From contig NZ_LMUO01000003.1 of NCBI RefSeq assembly GCF_009765905.1, positions 1 through 61,896 on the forward strand: 61,896 nucleotides of DNA. Reading direction: 5' to 3'. The notes under the pieces are model-generated. The model had not been told where the DNA came from. It was given only the letters and a program-made list of their open reading frames with translations, and ran no database searches. This DNA comes from Mucilaginibacter sp. L196. Lineage in GTDB: Bacteria; Bacteroidota; Bacteroidia; Sphingobacteriales; Sphingobacteriaceae. Each line of letters starts with the position of its first letter. Within the stretch, counting starts at the first letter, position 1. Shown here one piece after another: positions 25,992 to 33,231 of this stretch. The position numbers and the translations under genes are program-made.

Positions 25992-26972
25992 TTATTTTCT
26001 AACCGGTTGGCCTTGTGGCATAGTCGGCATTATTGGGGCTACCGGTTTTGGCGCATTCGGGTTTGGTTTGATGATATCAACCAATTCAATTTCAAATGCT
26101 ATTGGAGTGTATGGGCCAATGATTGAAATACCACGCTCGCCATAAGCAAGGCTTGATGGTACAATAAAGATGGCTTTAGAACCTTTGTTTAACAATTGCA
26201 AACCTTCGTCCCATCCTGGTATAACTCTTTTTTGGCCTACAGGGATATGAATAGGTTTGTATTGACGCATTGGATCTACAGGCATTTTACCTTTAACAGC
26301 TTCGTCTTTAACTGATGTATCAAATACTTTTCCGTTAAGTAATTTACCGGTATAGTTTACAACTGCTGTATCACCAATAACAGCGTTAGGGCCTGTACCT
26401 TGTTGTGTAATTACATAGTATAAGCTATCAGGTGTTTCTTTAACAGCCAGTTTGTTATCAGCAATATAGTTTTTGATCAATCCTGGTTCGCGGTTTTTGA
26501 AAACAAGTGCTTGGCTTTTGATGTAATCAGTAATCTCAGTTTGGAAAACCTGGTCGCTAAGTGTGCCTTTAGCAATAACTTTGTTTACTTTAATAGTGTA
26601 AACTAAGTATTTGCCTTTAAAGCCCGGTGGCTTAGGTTGTCCTTTTTTGAACATTGAGTCGGCAGCGATTTTGATAGTCGCGCTATCACCTTCAGATAAT
26701 TTTTCTAATCCTGTAAAAATATCACCTTTAAACTGTGGTTTAGGAACCAAAGTTTCTACCGGATGACCTTGCTCATAAGTGCTGAATAAAACTGAATCGT
26801 CATCTCTTCTAGCGATAAGGTTAACGCTAACAAAATCACCAGTTTGAATTTTCGGTCCGCCTTTATCTACATAAATATTATAAAGCAATCCTCCGTCATC
26901 TTTTTTAAATCCGCCATTGCAGCTTGCTAATCCCACTGACGCAAGGGCTAAAAACATTAGGGTTTTTTTCAT
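25992..26972 (-). CDS. FKBP-type peptidyl-prolyl isomerase lipoprotein
   Basis: 326 residues with a lipoprotein signal (LASVGLASC, Cys at residue 18). A degenerate FKBP-like domain comes first, then a canonical one near the C-terminus (GDTAVVNYTGKLLNGKVFDTS, VIPGWDEGLQLLNKGSKAIFIVPSSLAYGE). A Pro/Met-rich tail closes the protein. It is a paralogue of the preceding secreted FKBP and probably sits in the periplasm on a lipid anchor. Its start is only 5 bp after the NrnA-like stop, so the two are cotranscribed. Confidence 0.92.
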   Translation of the reverse strand: MKKTLMFLALASVGLASCNGGFKKDDGGLLYNIYVDKGGPKIQTGDFVSVNLIARRDDDSVLFSTYEQGHPVETLVPKPQFKGDIFTGLEKLSEGDSATIKIAADSMFKKGQPKPPGFKGKYLVYTIKVNKVIAKGTLSDQVFQTEITDYIKSQALVFKNREPGLIKNYIADNKLAVKETPDSLYYVITQQGTGPNAVIGDTAVVNYTGKLLNGKVFDTSVKDEAVKGKMPVDPMRQYKPIHIPVGQKRVIPGWDEGLQLLNKGSKAIFIVPSSLAYGERGISIIGPYTPIAFEIELVDIIKPNPNAPKPVAPIMPTMPQGQPVRK

Positions 26973-26977
26973 TTTAA

Positions 26978-27991
26978 TTATTGAATTAATAAATTTTTAT
27001 ATTTAGGTAAAATTAATTTAAACTGTTCCACAGTCTCTTGCAGACTGTCTGATGATACTCCTCCGGCTGCGTTACGATGCCCGCCGCCGCTAAAATACTT
27101 TTTACAAATTTCATTTGCCGGAAAATCGCCTTTCGAGCGCAAAGATAGTTTTACTTTATCTTTCCGTTCAACCATAAATGCAGCTAAACGCACATTACTT
27201 ATTGATAATGCATAGTTAACAATTCCTTCCGTATCTCCGGTAATTACATCGTATTCTTTCAGCTCGTCGGCAGTAACTGTTATCAGCGCTGTATTGAATT
27301 CATTAAAAACCTGTAATTTATTGGCTAAACAATGGCCTAAAAATCTAAGCCTCATTTCGGTCGAATCATTATAAACCAGCTCATGTATACGAGCGTTAGG
27401 CGCACCTGCGTCAATAAGATCGGCAACTATACGGTGCACTGCAGATGTCGTATTCGGCAAACGGAATGATGCTGAATCCGTCATGATACCTGTATAAAGG
27501 CAACTCGCCACATCAGCATTAACCAATTCTTTATGGCCAAGCACTTCAACAATAAACGTATATATTAATTGCGCGGTAGCGCAGGCATTTATATCCCAGT
27601 GGCGATAATCATCAAAATCCTGTGGTTCCAGGTGATGATCGATCATAATTTTCAGCGCGTTGCTTTCACCCACTTTTTCGCCCATCTCATTAATACGCCC
27701 AAGCGCGTTAAAATCAAGGCAAAATATCATATCCGCCTCCGCTATAAGCTGGTCGGCAATGGCTACGTTATCAGTATATATAATAACATCGCCATTGCCC
27801 GGCATCCAGTTTAAAAACTGGGGATAATCTGTTGGGGTAATAACTTGTGCATGATGCCCTTGCTGTATTAAATAATTATATAAGCCCAACGACGAACCCA
27901 TAGCATCACCATCAGGTTTATGATGGGTAGTAATAACTATTTTCTGGGGCTGAGCTAAAAGATCAATAAGCGAAGCGGTATCTAACATCAA
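26978..27991 (-). CDS. nrnA: DHH/DHHA1 phosphoesterase, NrnA-like
   Basis: 337 residues. DHH-family metal motifs are in order: VITTHHKPDGDAMGSSLGL, FCLDFNALGR, IMIDHHLEP and a later Asp; the C-terminal DHHA1 domain ends with GGGHRNAAGG, which binds the substrate nucleotide. NrnA enzymes degrade nanoRNA and can dephosphorylate 3'-phosphoadenosine 5'-phosphate. It is cytoplasmic and heads a leftward two-gene transcript with the FKBP lipoprotein. Promoter box TAGCTTTG at 28009-28016. Some homologues act on cyclic dinucleotide products (GdpP-like), but no GGDEF or membrane part is present here. Confidence 0.9.
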   Translation of the reverse strand: MMLDTASLIDLLAQPQKIVITTHHKPDGDAMGSSLGLYNYLIQQGHHAQVITPTDYPQFLNWMPGNGDVIIYTDNVAIADQLIAEADMIFCLDFNALGRINEMGEKVGESNALKIMIDHHLEPQDFDDYRHWDINACATAQLIYTFIVEVLGHKELVNADVASCLYTGIMTDSASFRLPNTTSAVHRIVADLIDAGAPNARIHELVYNDSTEMRLRFLGHCLANKLQVFNEFNTALITVTADELKEYDVITGDTEGIVNYALSISNVRLAAFMVERKDKVKLSLRSKGDFPANEICKKYFSGGGHRNAAGGVSSDSLQETVEQFKLILPKYKNLLIQ

Positions 27992-28008
27992 ATTTTAAAA
28001 AAGAGTTG

Positions 28009-28016
28009 CAAAGCTA
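28009..28016 (-). promoter_or_regulatory. -7 promoter box TAGCTTTG of the nrnA transcript
   Basis: Exact TAnnTTTG on the minus strand, 17 bp upstream of the ATG; no -33 TTG at the standard spacing. Confidence 0.5.
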
Positions 28017-28144
28017 AATAAATTTCCAACTGATTGACAGATAAGTAAAACATTTTTTTGTTCAGGTGTTTATAAACGTTAAAGTTGTATATATAGTATA
28101 TAAATAGGGCAATCGCCTTTAAGAATTTTAAGTGCTTTGTAGTT

Positions 28145-28340
28145 AGATGGCTTTAACCTCCCCCAATATAAATGCGGGCCCTATCCCCTCCTTTCCCTGA
28201 AATAGGGAAAGGAGGGGATAGGGTAAAACATCCGACTGGCTTTAAAACCTCCATATTTATTATAGTTATAAAATGCAGGCCCTGTGCCGATACCTTTCCC
28301 TGGAGTCAGGGAAAGGAGGAGGATAGGGTAAACCAAGCGA
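28145..28340. repeat. Two tandem copies of a G/A-rich palindromic element
   Basis: Copy 1 is a perfect 20-bp-arm hairpin (arms 28179-28198 and 28204-28223, 5-nt loop, CCCTATCCCCTCCTTTCCCT). Copy 2 is a shorter 10-bp-arm hairpin (28293-28302 and 28307-28316, CCTTTCCCTG). Their flanks also match (TGGCTTTAA-ACCTCC, AAATGC-GGCCCT, GGATAGGGTAAA-C), so a unit of about 110 bp has been duplicated and copy 2 has drifted. This fills most of the 432-bp gap between nrnA and ndk; the remainder is AT-rich. Confidence 0.8.
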
Positions 28341-28393
28341 TTAACTTTAATTTTACTATACAAACCAACACTTTATACTTAAATTAAAAACGC

Positions 28394-28401
28394 TACTTTT
28401 G
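28394..28401 (+). promoter_or_regulatory. -7 promoter box TACTTTTG of ndk
   Basis: Exact TAnnTTTG, 22 bp before the ATG; a TTTA 18 bp upstream could serve as a weak -33. Confidence 0.5.
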
Positions 28402-28423
28402 CACCAATTTTTAAAAAACAGAT

Positions 28424-28843
28424 ATGGCAAGTAACAGAACATTCACAATGGTTAAGCCTGACGCGGTTGCAGCAGGGCACACAGGTGCAATTATTGACCA
28501 GATTATAAAAAGCGGCTTTAAATTAGTTGCTATGAAATACCTTTTTTTAAGCCCTGAAAAAGCAGGTCAGTTTTATGCGGTACACAGCGAACGCCCTTTT
28601 TACAAGGATTTAGTTGCTTTTATGTCTTCAGGCCCGATTGTAGCTGCAATACTTGAAAAAGACAACGCTATTGAAGATTACCGTAAACTAATTGGCGCAA
28701 CAGACCCAACTAAGGCTGAAGCTGGAACTATCCGTAACTTATTTGCAAAATCAATTGATGCAAATGCTGTACATGGTTCTGATTCTGACGAGAATGCGCA
28801 GATCGAAGGAAGCTTCTTCTTTTCGGCTTTCGAGCAATTTTAA
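28424..28843 (+). CDS. ndk: Nucleoside-diphosphate kinase
   Basis: 139 residues, the usual bacterial length. N-terminal [16 protein letters not shown] and the active-site region [17 protein letters not shown] with the phospho-acceptor His are conserved, as is [17 protein letters not shown]. It transfers phosphate between nucleoside di- and triphosphates in the cytoplasm. Monocistronic, with its own promoter and a downstream hairpin terminator. Confidence 0.97.
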   Translation: MASNRTFTMVKPDAVAAGHTGAIIDQIIKSGFKLVAMKYLFLSPEKAGQFYAVHSERPFYKDLVAFMSSGPIVAAILEKDNAIEDYRKLIGATDPTKAEAGTIRNLFAKSIDANAVHGSDSDENAQIEGSFFFSAFEQF

Positions 28844-28860
28844 CCCTCGGTTAACGTTTT

Positions 28861-28917
28861 AAAACTGGTAAAACAAAATGCGGAAATATAAATCCGATAT
28901 TTTGTTTTATCAGTTTT
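28861..28917. terminator. Hairpin terminator after ndk
   Basis: Arms of 19 bp (AAAACTGGTAAAACAAAAT and its complement, one mismatch) with a 19-nt loop, ending in TTTTATA. It starts 17 bp after the ndk stop. Confidence 0.75.
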
Positions 28918-28963
28918 ATATATTTACATTTACTCTCCTAAACGGATTTTAAATCAATAAGTT

Positions 28964-29164
28964 ATGAAAAGCATATTCAAATTAATGATATACTCAGCAA
29001 TAGTAGTATCATTATGCGTTTCTGTCGCTTTACTGTTTAAAAACCACCCCGAAGTTCAACTTTCTTTCTTACTTCCCGGCATATTCATTTTTGTTTACTC
29101 AAAAATCAGGGACGAAGTTTATGTAAGCCTGCCCACACGTTTACGTATGGCTAGAGGAAGATAA
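28964..29164 (+). CDS. Small membrane protein of unknown function
   Basis: 66 residues with two hydrophobic segments (about 6-24 and 33-46) and a basic C-terminus ending RLRMARGR, giving a likely hairpin membrane topology with both ends in the cytoplasm. No family is recognised. It lies between the ndk terminator and the convergent DUF721 gene, whose 3' end it overlaps by 14 bp. Support is the plausible topology and codon use; there is no exact promoter box. Confidence 0.6.
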   Translation: MKSIFKLMIYSAIVVSLCVSVALLFKNHPEVQLSFLLPGIFIFVYSKIRDEVYVSLPTRLRMARGR

Positions 29165-29441
29165 TCTCTTCAACTAATATCTCTTTCGCTTTATCGTTTA
29201 TCTTGGTTATTATCTGGTTGCGCATCAGCATCAGCTCATTTTTTATTACTGACGATTCTATACGCAGGTAAAGCTTTTTATCGTGTATAAAAATCTCCTT
29301 AGTACGATTAGCTACCGATTTACCAACCAGTTCGGGCCAATGGGCCACAATACCGGTTTCCTCAAAACGTTTTTTGATTTTATAAACGTTAAGCATTTGC
29401 TCAATAGCTTCTTTTAATGATTTATCGTTGGCTTTACGCAT
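29151..29441 (-). CDS. DUF721 (DciA-like) protein
   Basis: 96 residues from ATG 29441. The pattern is that of DUF721: SLKEAIEQMLNVYKIKKRFEE, HWPELVGKSVANRT and LYLRIESSVIKNELMLMRNQII. Members with the fuller DciA architecture load the replicative helicase; the short Bacteroidota form is regularly found immediately after recF, which suggests a replication or repair role. The start overlaps the recF stop by 8 bp, so translation is probably coupled. An upstream in-frame Met at 29492 lies deep within recF and was not used. Confidence 0.85.
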   Translation of the reverse strand: MRKANDKSLKEAIEQMLNVYKIKKRFEETGIVAHWPELVGKSVANRTKEIFIHDKKLYLRIESSVIKNELMLMRNQIITKINDKAKEILVEEIIFL

Positions 29442-30534
29442 CAATTTCCCCTCCGGTAACTTTAAATAATTTAACCGCCACGCCCATATCATTAAATATG
29501 GCCTGCACCCGGCTTAAACTGGTGTCGGTAATAAAAACCTGGCCGAAATCATTATCGCTCACCATCTGCATTAGTTTGGTAACACGTTTATCATCCAGCT
29601 TATCAAAAATATCATCCAGCAACAATAAAGGCTTAAATCCCTTTTGTTGTGTTAAAAAAGTATACTGTGCCAGCTTAAGCGCTATTAAAAACGATTTCTG
29701 CTGCCCCTGCGATCCAAACTTTTTCATTGGCAAGCCATGTATGGTAAATTGCAGCTCGTCTTTATGTATGCCGGCGGTAGTTCGTTCAAGTACCCGATCG
29801 CGCTCAATGCTCTTTTTTAATAAAGCCGCGAAATCATCCTGCAATAACTGCGACTCATATATAAGGTCTACCTTTTCAGCATCGCCTGTTAAAAACTGGT
29901 AATGCTGATTGAATATCTCGGTAAAGCCCTGCATAAAAAGCTTACGCTTATTAAATATACTATTACCGGCCTCAATTAATTGCTCATCCATCACTTCTAA
30001 CAAATGCGGATCATATCTGCCCGTATCTGCTATCAGCTTTAAAAAAGCGTTACGGTTACCTAATACCTTATTATATACTATCACTTCATCCAGGTAATGG
30101 TTATCGGTTTGCGATAGTACGTTATCAATAAACTTGCGCCGTTCCTCACTGCCTTCGGTAATAATACTCGTATCATAAGGCGAGATCATCACCAAAGGAA
30201 ACAGTCCGATATGATCGGCCAAACGGGTGTAATCCTTTTTATTATGCTTGAATTGTTTTTTCTGGTTACGCTTTACCGCGCAGGCAATTTTTTCAGGCTT
30301 ATTGTTTTTGCTGAAGTTGCCATTGATGATGAAGAAATCCGTTCCCTGTTTGATCTGTTGGGTATCAATCGGGTTAAAATAGCTTTTACATAACGACAGG
30401 TAATGTATCGCATCCAGCAAATTAGTTTTACCCGCGCCATTATCCCCGGTAAACGCATTTACCCCTTCGCTGAAGGTTAATTCGGCTTCGGAATAATTTT
30501 TAAAGTTGATTACGGATAGTTGCTGCAGATACAT
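29434..30534 (-). CDS. recF: DNA replication/repair protein RecF
   Basis: 366 residues from ATG 30534, beginning MYLQQLSVINFKNY. Walker A is GDNGAGKTNLLDAIHYL (about residue 30), the ABC signature is FGSQGQQKSFLIALKLAQ and Walker B is PLLLLDDIFDKLD. RecF is an SMC-like ATPase which loads RecA at gaps with RecOR. Promoter box TAACTTTG lies just upstream at 30547-30554. Divergent from the TPR gene, a common arrangement in this phylum (recF next to TPR-ribH). Confidence 0.96.
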   Translation of the reverse strand: MYLQQLSVINFKNYSEAELTFSEGVNAFTGDNGAGKTNLLDAIHYLSLCKSYFNPIDTQQIKQGTDFFIINGNFSKNNKPEKIACAVKRNQKKQFKHNKKDYTRLADHIGLFPLVMISPYDTSIITEGSEERRKFIDNVLSQTDNHYLDEVIVYNKVLGNRNAFLKLIADTGRYDPHLLEVMDEQLIEAGNSIFNKRKLFMQGFTEIFNQHYQFLTGDAEKVDLIYESQLLQDDFAALLKKSIERDRVLERTTAGIHKDELQFTIHGLPMKKFGSQGQQKSFLIALKLAQYTFLTQQKGFKPLLLLDDIFDKLDDKRVTKLMQMVSDNDFGQVFITDTSLSRVQAIFNDMGVAVKLFKVTGGEIDA

Positions 30535-30546
30535 ATTGAAGTGCCC

Positions 30547-30554
30547 CAAAGTTA
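30547..30554 (-). promoter_or_regulatory. -7 promoter box TAACTTTG of recF
   Basis: Exact TAnnTTTG on the minus strand, 12 bp upstream of ATG 30534. It supports that start over a Met five codons upstream, which would lie inside the transcription start region. Confidence 0.55.
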
Positions 30555-30690
30555 GTGATTAGTTTTGAGTGAATGAGTGAGGTAGTGAATGAGTGATTGT
30601 AAAAACCAGCATGCTATAATCATTGCCTTATTAACTCACTCATCACCAAATAATAATCACTAAATCGTTCATTCACTCAATCACTAAATA
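30555..30690. repeat. Imperfect inverted repeat built on GAGTGAATGAGTGA
   Basis: The left half has GAGTGAATGAGTGA and GTGAATGAGTGATT; the right half has AACTCACTCATCAC and ATTCACTCAATCACT, which are complements. The element fills the recF/TPR divergent intergenic region between their two promoters. It resembles the short-period palindromic repeats found elsewhere in this window only in general design, not in sequence. Confidence 0.65.
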
Positions 30691-30706
30691 ATTCACACAA
30701 AAGCTA

Positions 30707-30736
30707 TTGCGAGAAATTTATAAAACCGTAAGTTTG
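30707..30736 (+). promoter_or_regulatory. Full promoter TTG-N19-TAAGTTTG for the TPR-ribH transcript
   Basis: TTG at 30707-30709, a 19-bp spacer, then TAAGTTTG at 30729-30736, matching both halves of the Bacteroidota promoter consensus. ATG follows 22 bp later. Confidence 0.7.
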
Positions 30737-30758
30737 CAAACTTAATTTTAGAACAGAA

Positions 30759-31439
30759 ATGGCCATAAAGCAGGATAACACAAGGATTGTTGCAAATACT
30801 AACAACGATCTGGGACAGACAGGTAAATTTGTACGCGAAAATCAAAAAAGCTTATTATTTATAGTTGCAGCAATAGTTGTAATGGCTGTAGGTTATTTTT
30901 TATACCTTAAAATGTACCTTGCCCCTCGCGAAGTTCAGGCTGCTAACCAAATGCACGTAGCACAGGATTTCTGGGAAAGAAAAGATTGGGATAAAGCCAT
31001 CAATGGTGATGCAGGCTACCCTGGTTTCGCCAAAATATTGAGCGATTACAGCAATACCAAAGCTGCTAACCTTGCTTATTTTTACTTAGGCACTGCCTAT
31101 TTAAATAAAGGCGATTACAATAAAGCTATTGATAATTTAACCAACTATCATGGTGATGATACCATGGTTGCTGCTGAAGCTTTAGGCTGCACAGGTGATG
31201 CTTATGTTGAATTAAAAAACTACGACAAAGCTGAAACCTATTTCAAAAAAGCGGCTGATATGGCGAAAAATAAGTTTTTATCGCCGATGTACCTTAAAAA
31301 ATTAGGCTTGGTTTACGAAGCCGAAAACGACAATAAATCAGCTGAGGAAACTTATAAAAAGATCAAATCTGATTACTTCGGCAGCGCCGAAGCACAAAAT
31401 ATTGACGAATACATAGCCCGCGCGCAAGCTAAGTTGTAA
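30759..31439 (+). CDS. Membrane-anchored TPR protein (YfgM-like)
   Basis: 226 residues with one transmembrane helix at about 30-50 (SLLFIVAAIVVMAVGYFLYL) and cytoplasmic N-terminus; the rest has tetratricopeptide repeats (AYFYLGTAYLNKGDYNKAIDNL, EALGCTGDAYVELKNYDKAETYFKKA). The layout recalls YfgM, a partner of the Sec translocon and chaperones, but that link is only by architecture. It is the first gene of a transcript with ribH, after a 90-bp repeat. Confidence 0.88.
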   Translation: MAIKQDNTRIVANTNNDLGQTGKFVRENQKSLLFIVAAIVVMAVGYFLYLKMYLAPREVQAANQMHVAQDFWERKDWDKAINGDAGYPGFAKILSDYSNTKAANLAYFYLGTAYLNKGDYNKAIDNLTNYHGDDTMVAAEALGCTGDAYVELKNYDKAETYFKKAADMAKNKFLSPMYLKKLGLVYEAENDNKSAEETYKKIKSDYFGSAEAQNIDEYIARAQAKL

Positions 31440-31528
31440 TTGATTTCGAATTTCGGATATTCAATTTCGGATTTATAGCATTTGTAAATCCTTGAATCCG
31501 AAATCGTAAATCGCAAATCCGAAATCAA
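31440..31528. repeat. Palindromic element of AATTTCGGAT/ATCCGAAAT units
   Basis: The ends TTGATTTCG and CGAAATCAA are complementary, and several internal ATTTCGGAT units face ATCCGAAAT units. It occupies the whole gap between the TPR gene and ribH, ending one base before the ribH ATG, so ribH mRNA would have its start next to a stem. Confidence 0.75.
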
Positions 31529-31529
31529 A

Positions 31530-32024
31530 ATGTCTAGTCAACATAAAAATTTAAGCGATTTCTCTAACAGCGAAGTACCTTCGGGCGCTTCATACCGTTT
31601 TGGCATTGTAGTAGCCGAATGGAACGCTGAGATAACTAATGCCTTATACCAGGGCGCTTATGAAAGCTTGCTTAAATATGGCACCCCTGCCGAAAATATT
31701 TTCACTTACCCTGTTCCGGGTAGCTTTGAATTAACATCCGGCGCCGACCTGCTATTACAAAAAGGGAATTTAGATGCTGTTATTTGTTTAGGCTGCGTTA
31801 TACAAGGCGAAACAAGGCATTTTGATTTTATTTGTAACGCGGTAGCAAATGGTGTGAGTAATGTTGCTATAAAATACTCAAAACCTGTTATATTTGGAGT
31901 ATTAACCACAGATGACCACCAACAGGCATTTGACCGCGCCGGGGGCAAACATGGCAACAAAGGCGACGAGGCGGCAGTAACAGCTATAAAAATGGCTCAT
32001 TTAGCTGAAACCTTGAAAGCTTAA
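31530..32024 (+). CDS. ribH: 6,7-dimethyl-8-ribityllumazine synthase
   Basis: 164 residues. The substrate site motif VAEWNAEITNALYQGA, the PGSFELTSGADLL segment, GCVIQGETRHFDFICNAVANG and the end GNKGDEAAVTAIKMA are standard for lumazine synthase, the penultimate step in riboflavin synthesis. It forms icosahedral or pentameric shells in the cytoplasm. No other rib gene is adjacent. Confidence 0.97.
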   Translation: MSSQHKNLSDFSNSEVPSGASYRFGIVVAEWNAEITNALYQGAYESLLKYGTPAENIFTYPVPGSFELTSGADLLLQKGNLDAVICLGCVIQGETRHFDFICNAVANGVSNVAIKYSKPVIFGVLTTDDHQQAFDRAGGKHGNKGDEAAVTAIKMAHLAETLKA

Positions 32025-32051
32025 TTTACGTTAAAACTAAAAAGTTATAAA

Positions 32052-32162
32052 ATGAAAAAATTACTTTATATAGCTGTTATAGCTTTAACATTAGGTAGCC
32101 TTGCTTCTTGCTCAAACAAGCTTTGCCCGGCTTACAACACTTATCCTCGCAGCGGACGCTAA
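32052..32162 (+). CDS. 36-residue lipoprotein
   Basis: A short frame encodes Met-Lys-Lys, a hydrophobic core and the lipobox LASC (Cys at residue 20), then a 16-residue mature tail containing KLCPAYNTYPRSGR. It begins 28 bp after ribH on the same strand with good codon use. Mature lipoproteins this small occur throughout Bacteroidota and are often missed. The second Cys and the Tyr/Pro-rich tail are all that can be said about function. Confidence 0.7.
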   Translation: MKKLLYIAVIALTLGSLASCSNKLCPAYNTYPRSGR

Positions 32163-32246
32163 TCTTAACGTGTCATTTTATTATCAAAAAGCTTAAAACT
32201 AAATACAGCATTACACTGTAATTACGTTAGGCAAGCTTAAATACAA

Positions 32247-32254
32247 TATTTTTG
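32247..32254 (+). promoter_or_regulatory. -7 promoter box TATTTTTG of ytxJ
   Basis: Exact TAnnTTTG ending 4 bp before the ATG, implying a leaderless or nearly leaderless transcript. Confidence 0.45.
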
Positions 32255-32258
32255 TAAC

Positions 32259-32588
32259 ATGAATTGGACATCGTTAGACTCGGCGAATCAGATAGATACG
32301 ATCAAGCAGCAAACCGGCTACAGCTTAATTTTTAAGCACAGCACACGCTGCTCTATCAGCATGATGGCAAAAAGGCGCTTTGAAATGGATATGGATAAAT
32401 TGCCTGCCGATATGCCCTTATATTTTTTAGATCTTATAAAATACCGCGATCTATCAAGCAAAATTGCGGAAGATTTTCAGGTTCACCACGAATCACCTCA
32501 AATGCTGTTGATTAAAGACGGCGACTGCATACTCGACCAATCTCACGGACAAATTTCTGTGGAAGAGGCGATGGAAGTGCTTGTGTAG
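32259..32588 (+). CDS. ytxJ: YtxJ, bacillithiol-system monothiol redox protein
   Basis: 109 residues of the thioredoxin-like DUF2847 family. The motif FKHSTRCSISMMAKRRFE has the single active Cys (TRCSIS, near residue 32), and ESPQMLLIKDGDCILDQSHGQIS is the conserved second half with the cis-Pro. YtxJ is linked to bacillithiol chemistry and may act as a bacilliredoxin. The stop codon overlaps the first bases of a long palindromic repeat. Another likely bacillithiol protein (BstA-like) lies at 51262-51789. Confidence 0.9.
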   Translation: MNWTSLDSANQIDTIKQQTGYSLIFKHSTRCSISMMAKRRFEMDMDKLPADMPLYFLDLIKYRDLSSKIAEDFQVHHESPQMLLIKDGDCILDQSHGQISVEEAMEVLV

Positions 32589-32669
32589 CCCCACCCAAAC
32601 CCTCCCCGGAAGGGAGGGCTTTAAAAGACTTTTCAAGTCTCCCCTTCCGGGAGAGATTTAGAGGGGGCT
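32587..32669. repeat. 83-bp intergenic palindromic repeat (AGCCCC...GGGGGCT)
   Basis: The left half (AGCCCCACCCAAACCCTCCC) and the right half (its approximate complement, ending GATTTAGAGGGGGCT) align at about 80 percent, with inner AAAAGAC/ACTTTT. This is the common Bacteroidota intergenic element of AGCCCCCTCTAAATCTCCC type. It fills the whole gap between the convergent ytxJ and osmC genes and touches both stop codons; it probably doubles as a terminator. Confidence 0.85.
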
Positions 32670-33073
32670 CATACCCACCCAAAATCAATCGTTTGCTTTA
32701 AATCCGGATGCAGGCTCGCATGTACCGGGCAACCATGAGCAGCAAGCTCTAATATTTTCTTTTCTTTATCCGAATATTCTGACGGGAATTTAATATTCAC
32801 AATAATTTCACCCACACGGCGCGGGTTGGCAGCCATTACCTTGGTTACTTCGGCCTTTGCACCATCCATATTAATATTATGTGTGCGTGCCGCGATGGCC
32901 ATGGTGGTTAATATACAACCTGCCAATGACTCTGCTAGCAAATCAGTTGGCGAAAATGCTTCACCCTTGCCCTGGTTATCTGTTGGCGCATCAGTTAAAA
33001 TTTTAGTGCCCGATTGTAAATGTGTTGCCTCTGTGCGAAGATCGCCTAAATAAGTTGTTTCAATTGTTGCCAT
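32669..33073 (-). CDS. OsmC-family peroxiredoxin
   Basis: 134 residues. The two Cys expected for OsmC/Ohr proteins are visible: one in LLAESLAGCILTTMA and one in LAAHGCPVHASL. Such proteins reduce organic hydroperoxides through a thiol pair, normally in the cytoplasm. Divergent from lipA with promoters for both in the 158-bp gap. OsmC proper and the YhfA-like subgroup are hard to tell apart by eye. Confidence 0.9.
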   Translation of the reverse strand: MATIETTYLGDLRTEATHLQSGTKILTDAPTDNQGKGEAFSPTDLLAESLAGCILTTMAIAARTHNINMDGAKAEVTKVMAANPRRVGEIIVNIKFPSEYSDKEKKILELAAHGCPVHASLHPDLKQTIDFGWV

Positions 33074-33083
33074 AGTTTATTCG

Positions 33084-33208
33084 CCTAACCCCCTAAAGTA
33101 GGAGCCCGGGTAAGCAAATTTAGCTTTATCATTTTTAATGCAGAAATTTCCAGTCTGTAATTTTGCAGTAATAAATTCAACATATTGTTCCCCCTTTAGG
33201 GGGTTAGG
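33084..33208. repeat. Split inverted repeat around the osmC promoter
   Basis: CCTAACCCCCTAAAG (33084-33098) and its exact complement CTTTAGGGGGTTAGG (33194-33208) are 95 bp apart. The interval holds the osmC -7 box (33115-33122), and the lipA -7 box lies just outside the right arm (33220-33227). The arms resemble the ends of the AGCCCC-type repeat family, as if foreign sequence or promoter DNA lies between its halves. Confidence 0.7.
33115..33122 (-). promoter_or_regulatory. -7 promoter box TAAATTTG of osmC
   Basis: Exact TAnnTTTG on the minus strand 41 bp upstream of the osmC ATG, lying between the arms of the split repeat. Confidence 0.5.
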
Positions 33209-33219
33209 GGGTTTTTGCC

Positions 33220-33227
33220 TACATTTG
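33220..33227 (+). promoter_or_regulatory. -7 promoter box TACATTTG of lipA
   Basis: Exact TAnnTTTG ending 4 bp before the lipA ATG. The region around -33 is the GGGGGTTAGGGGG repeat arm. Confidence 0.5.
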
Positions 33228-33231
33228 TATT

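Noticed and set aside
28172..28387. Two short open frames on opposite strands in the nrnA-ndk gap
   Set aside because: Both are translations of the palindromic repeat and have no signal, motif or promoter.
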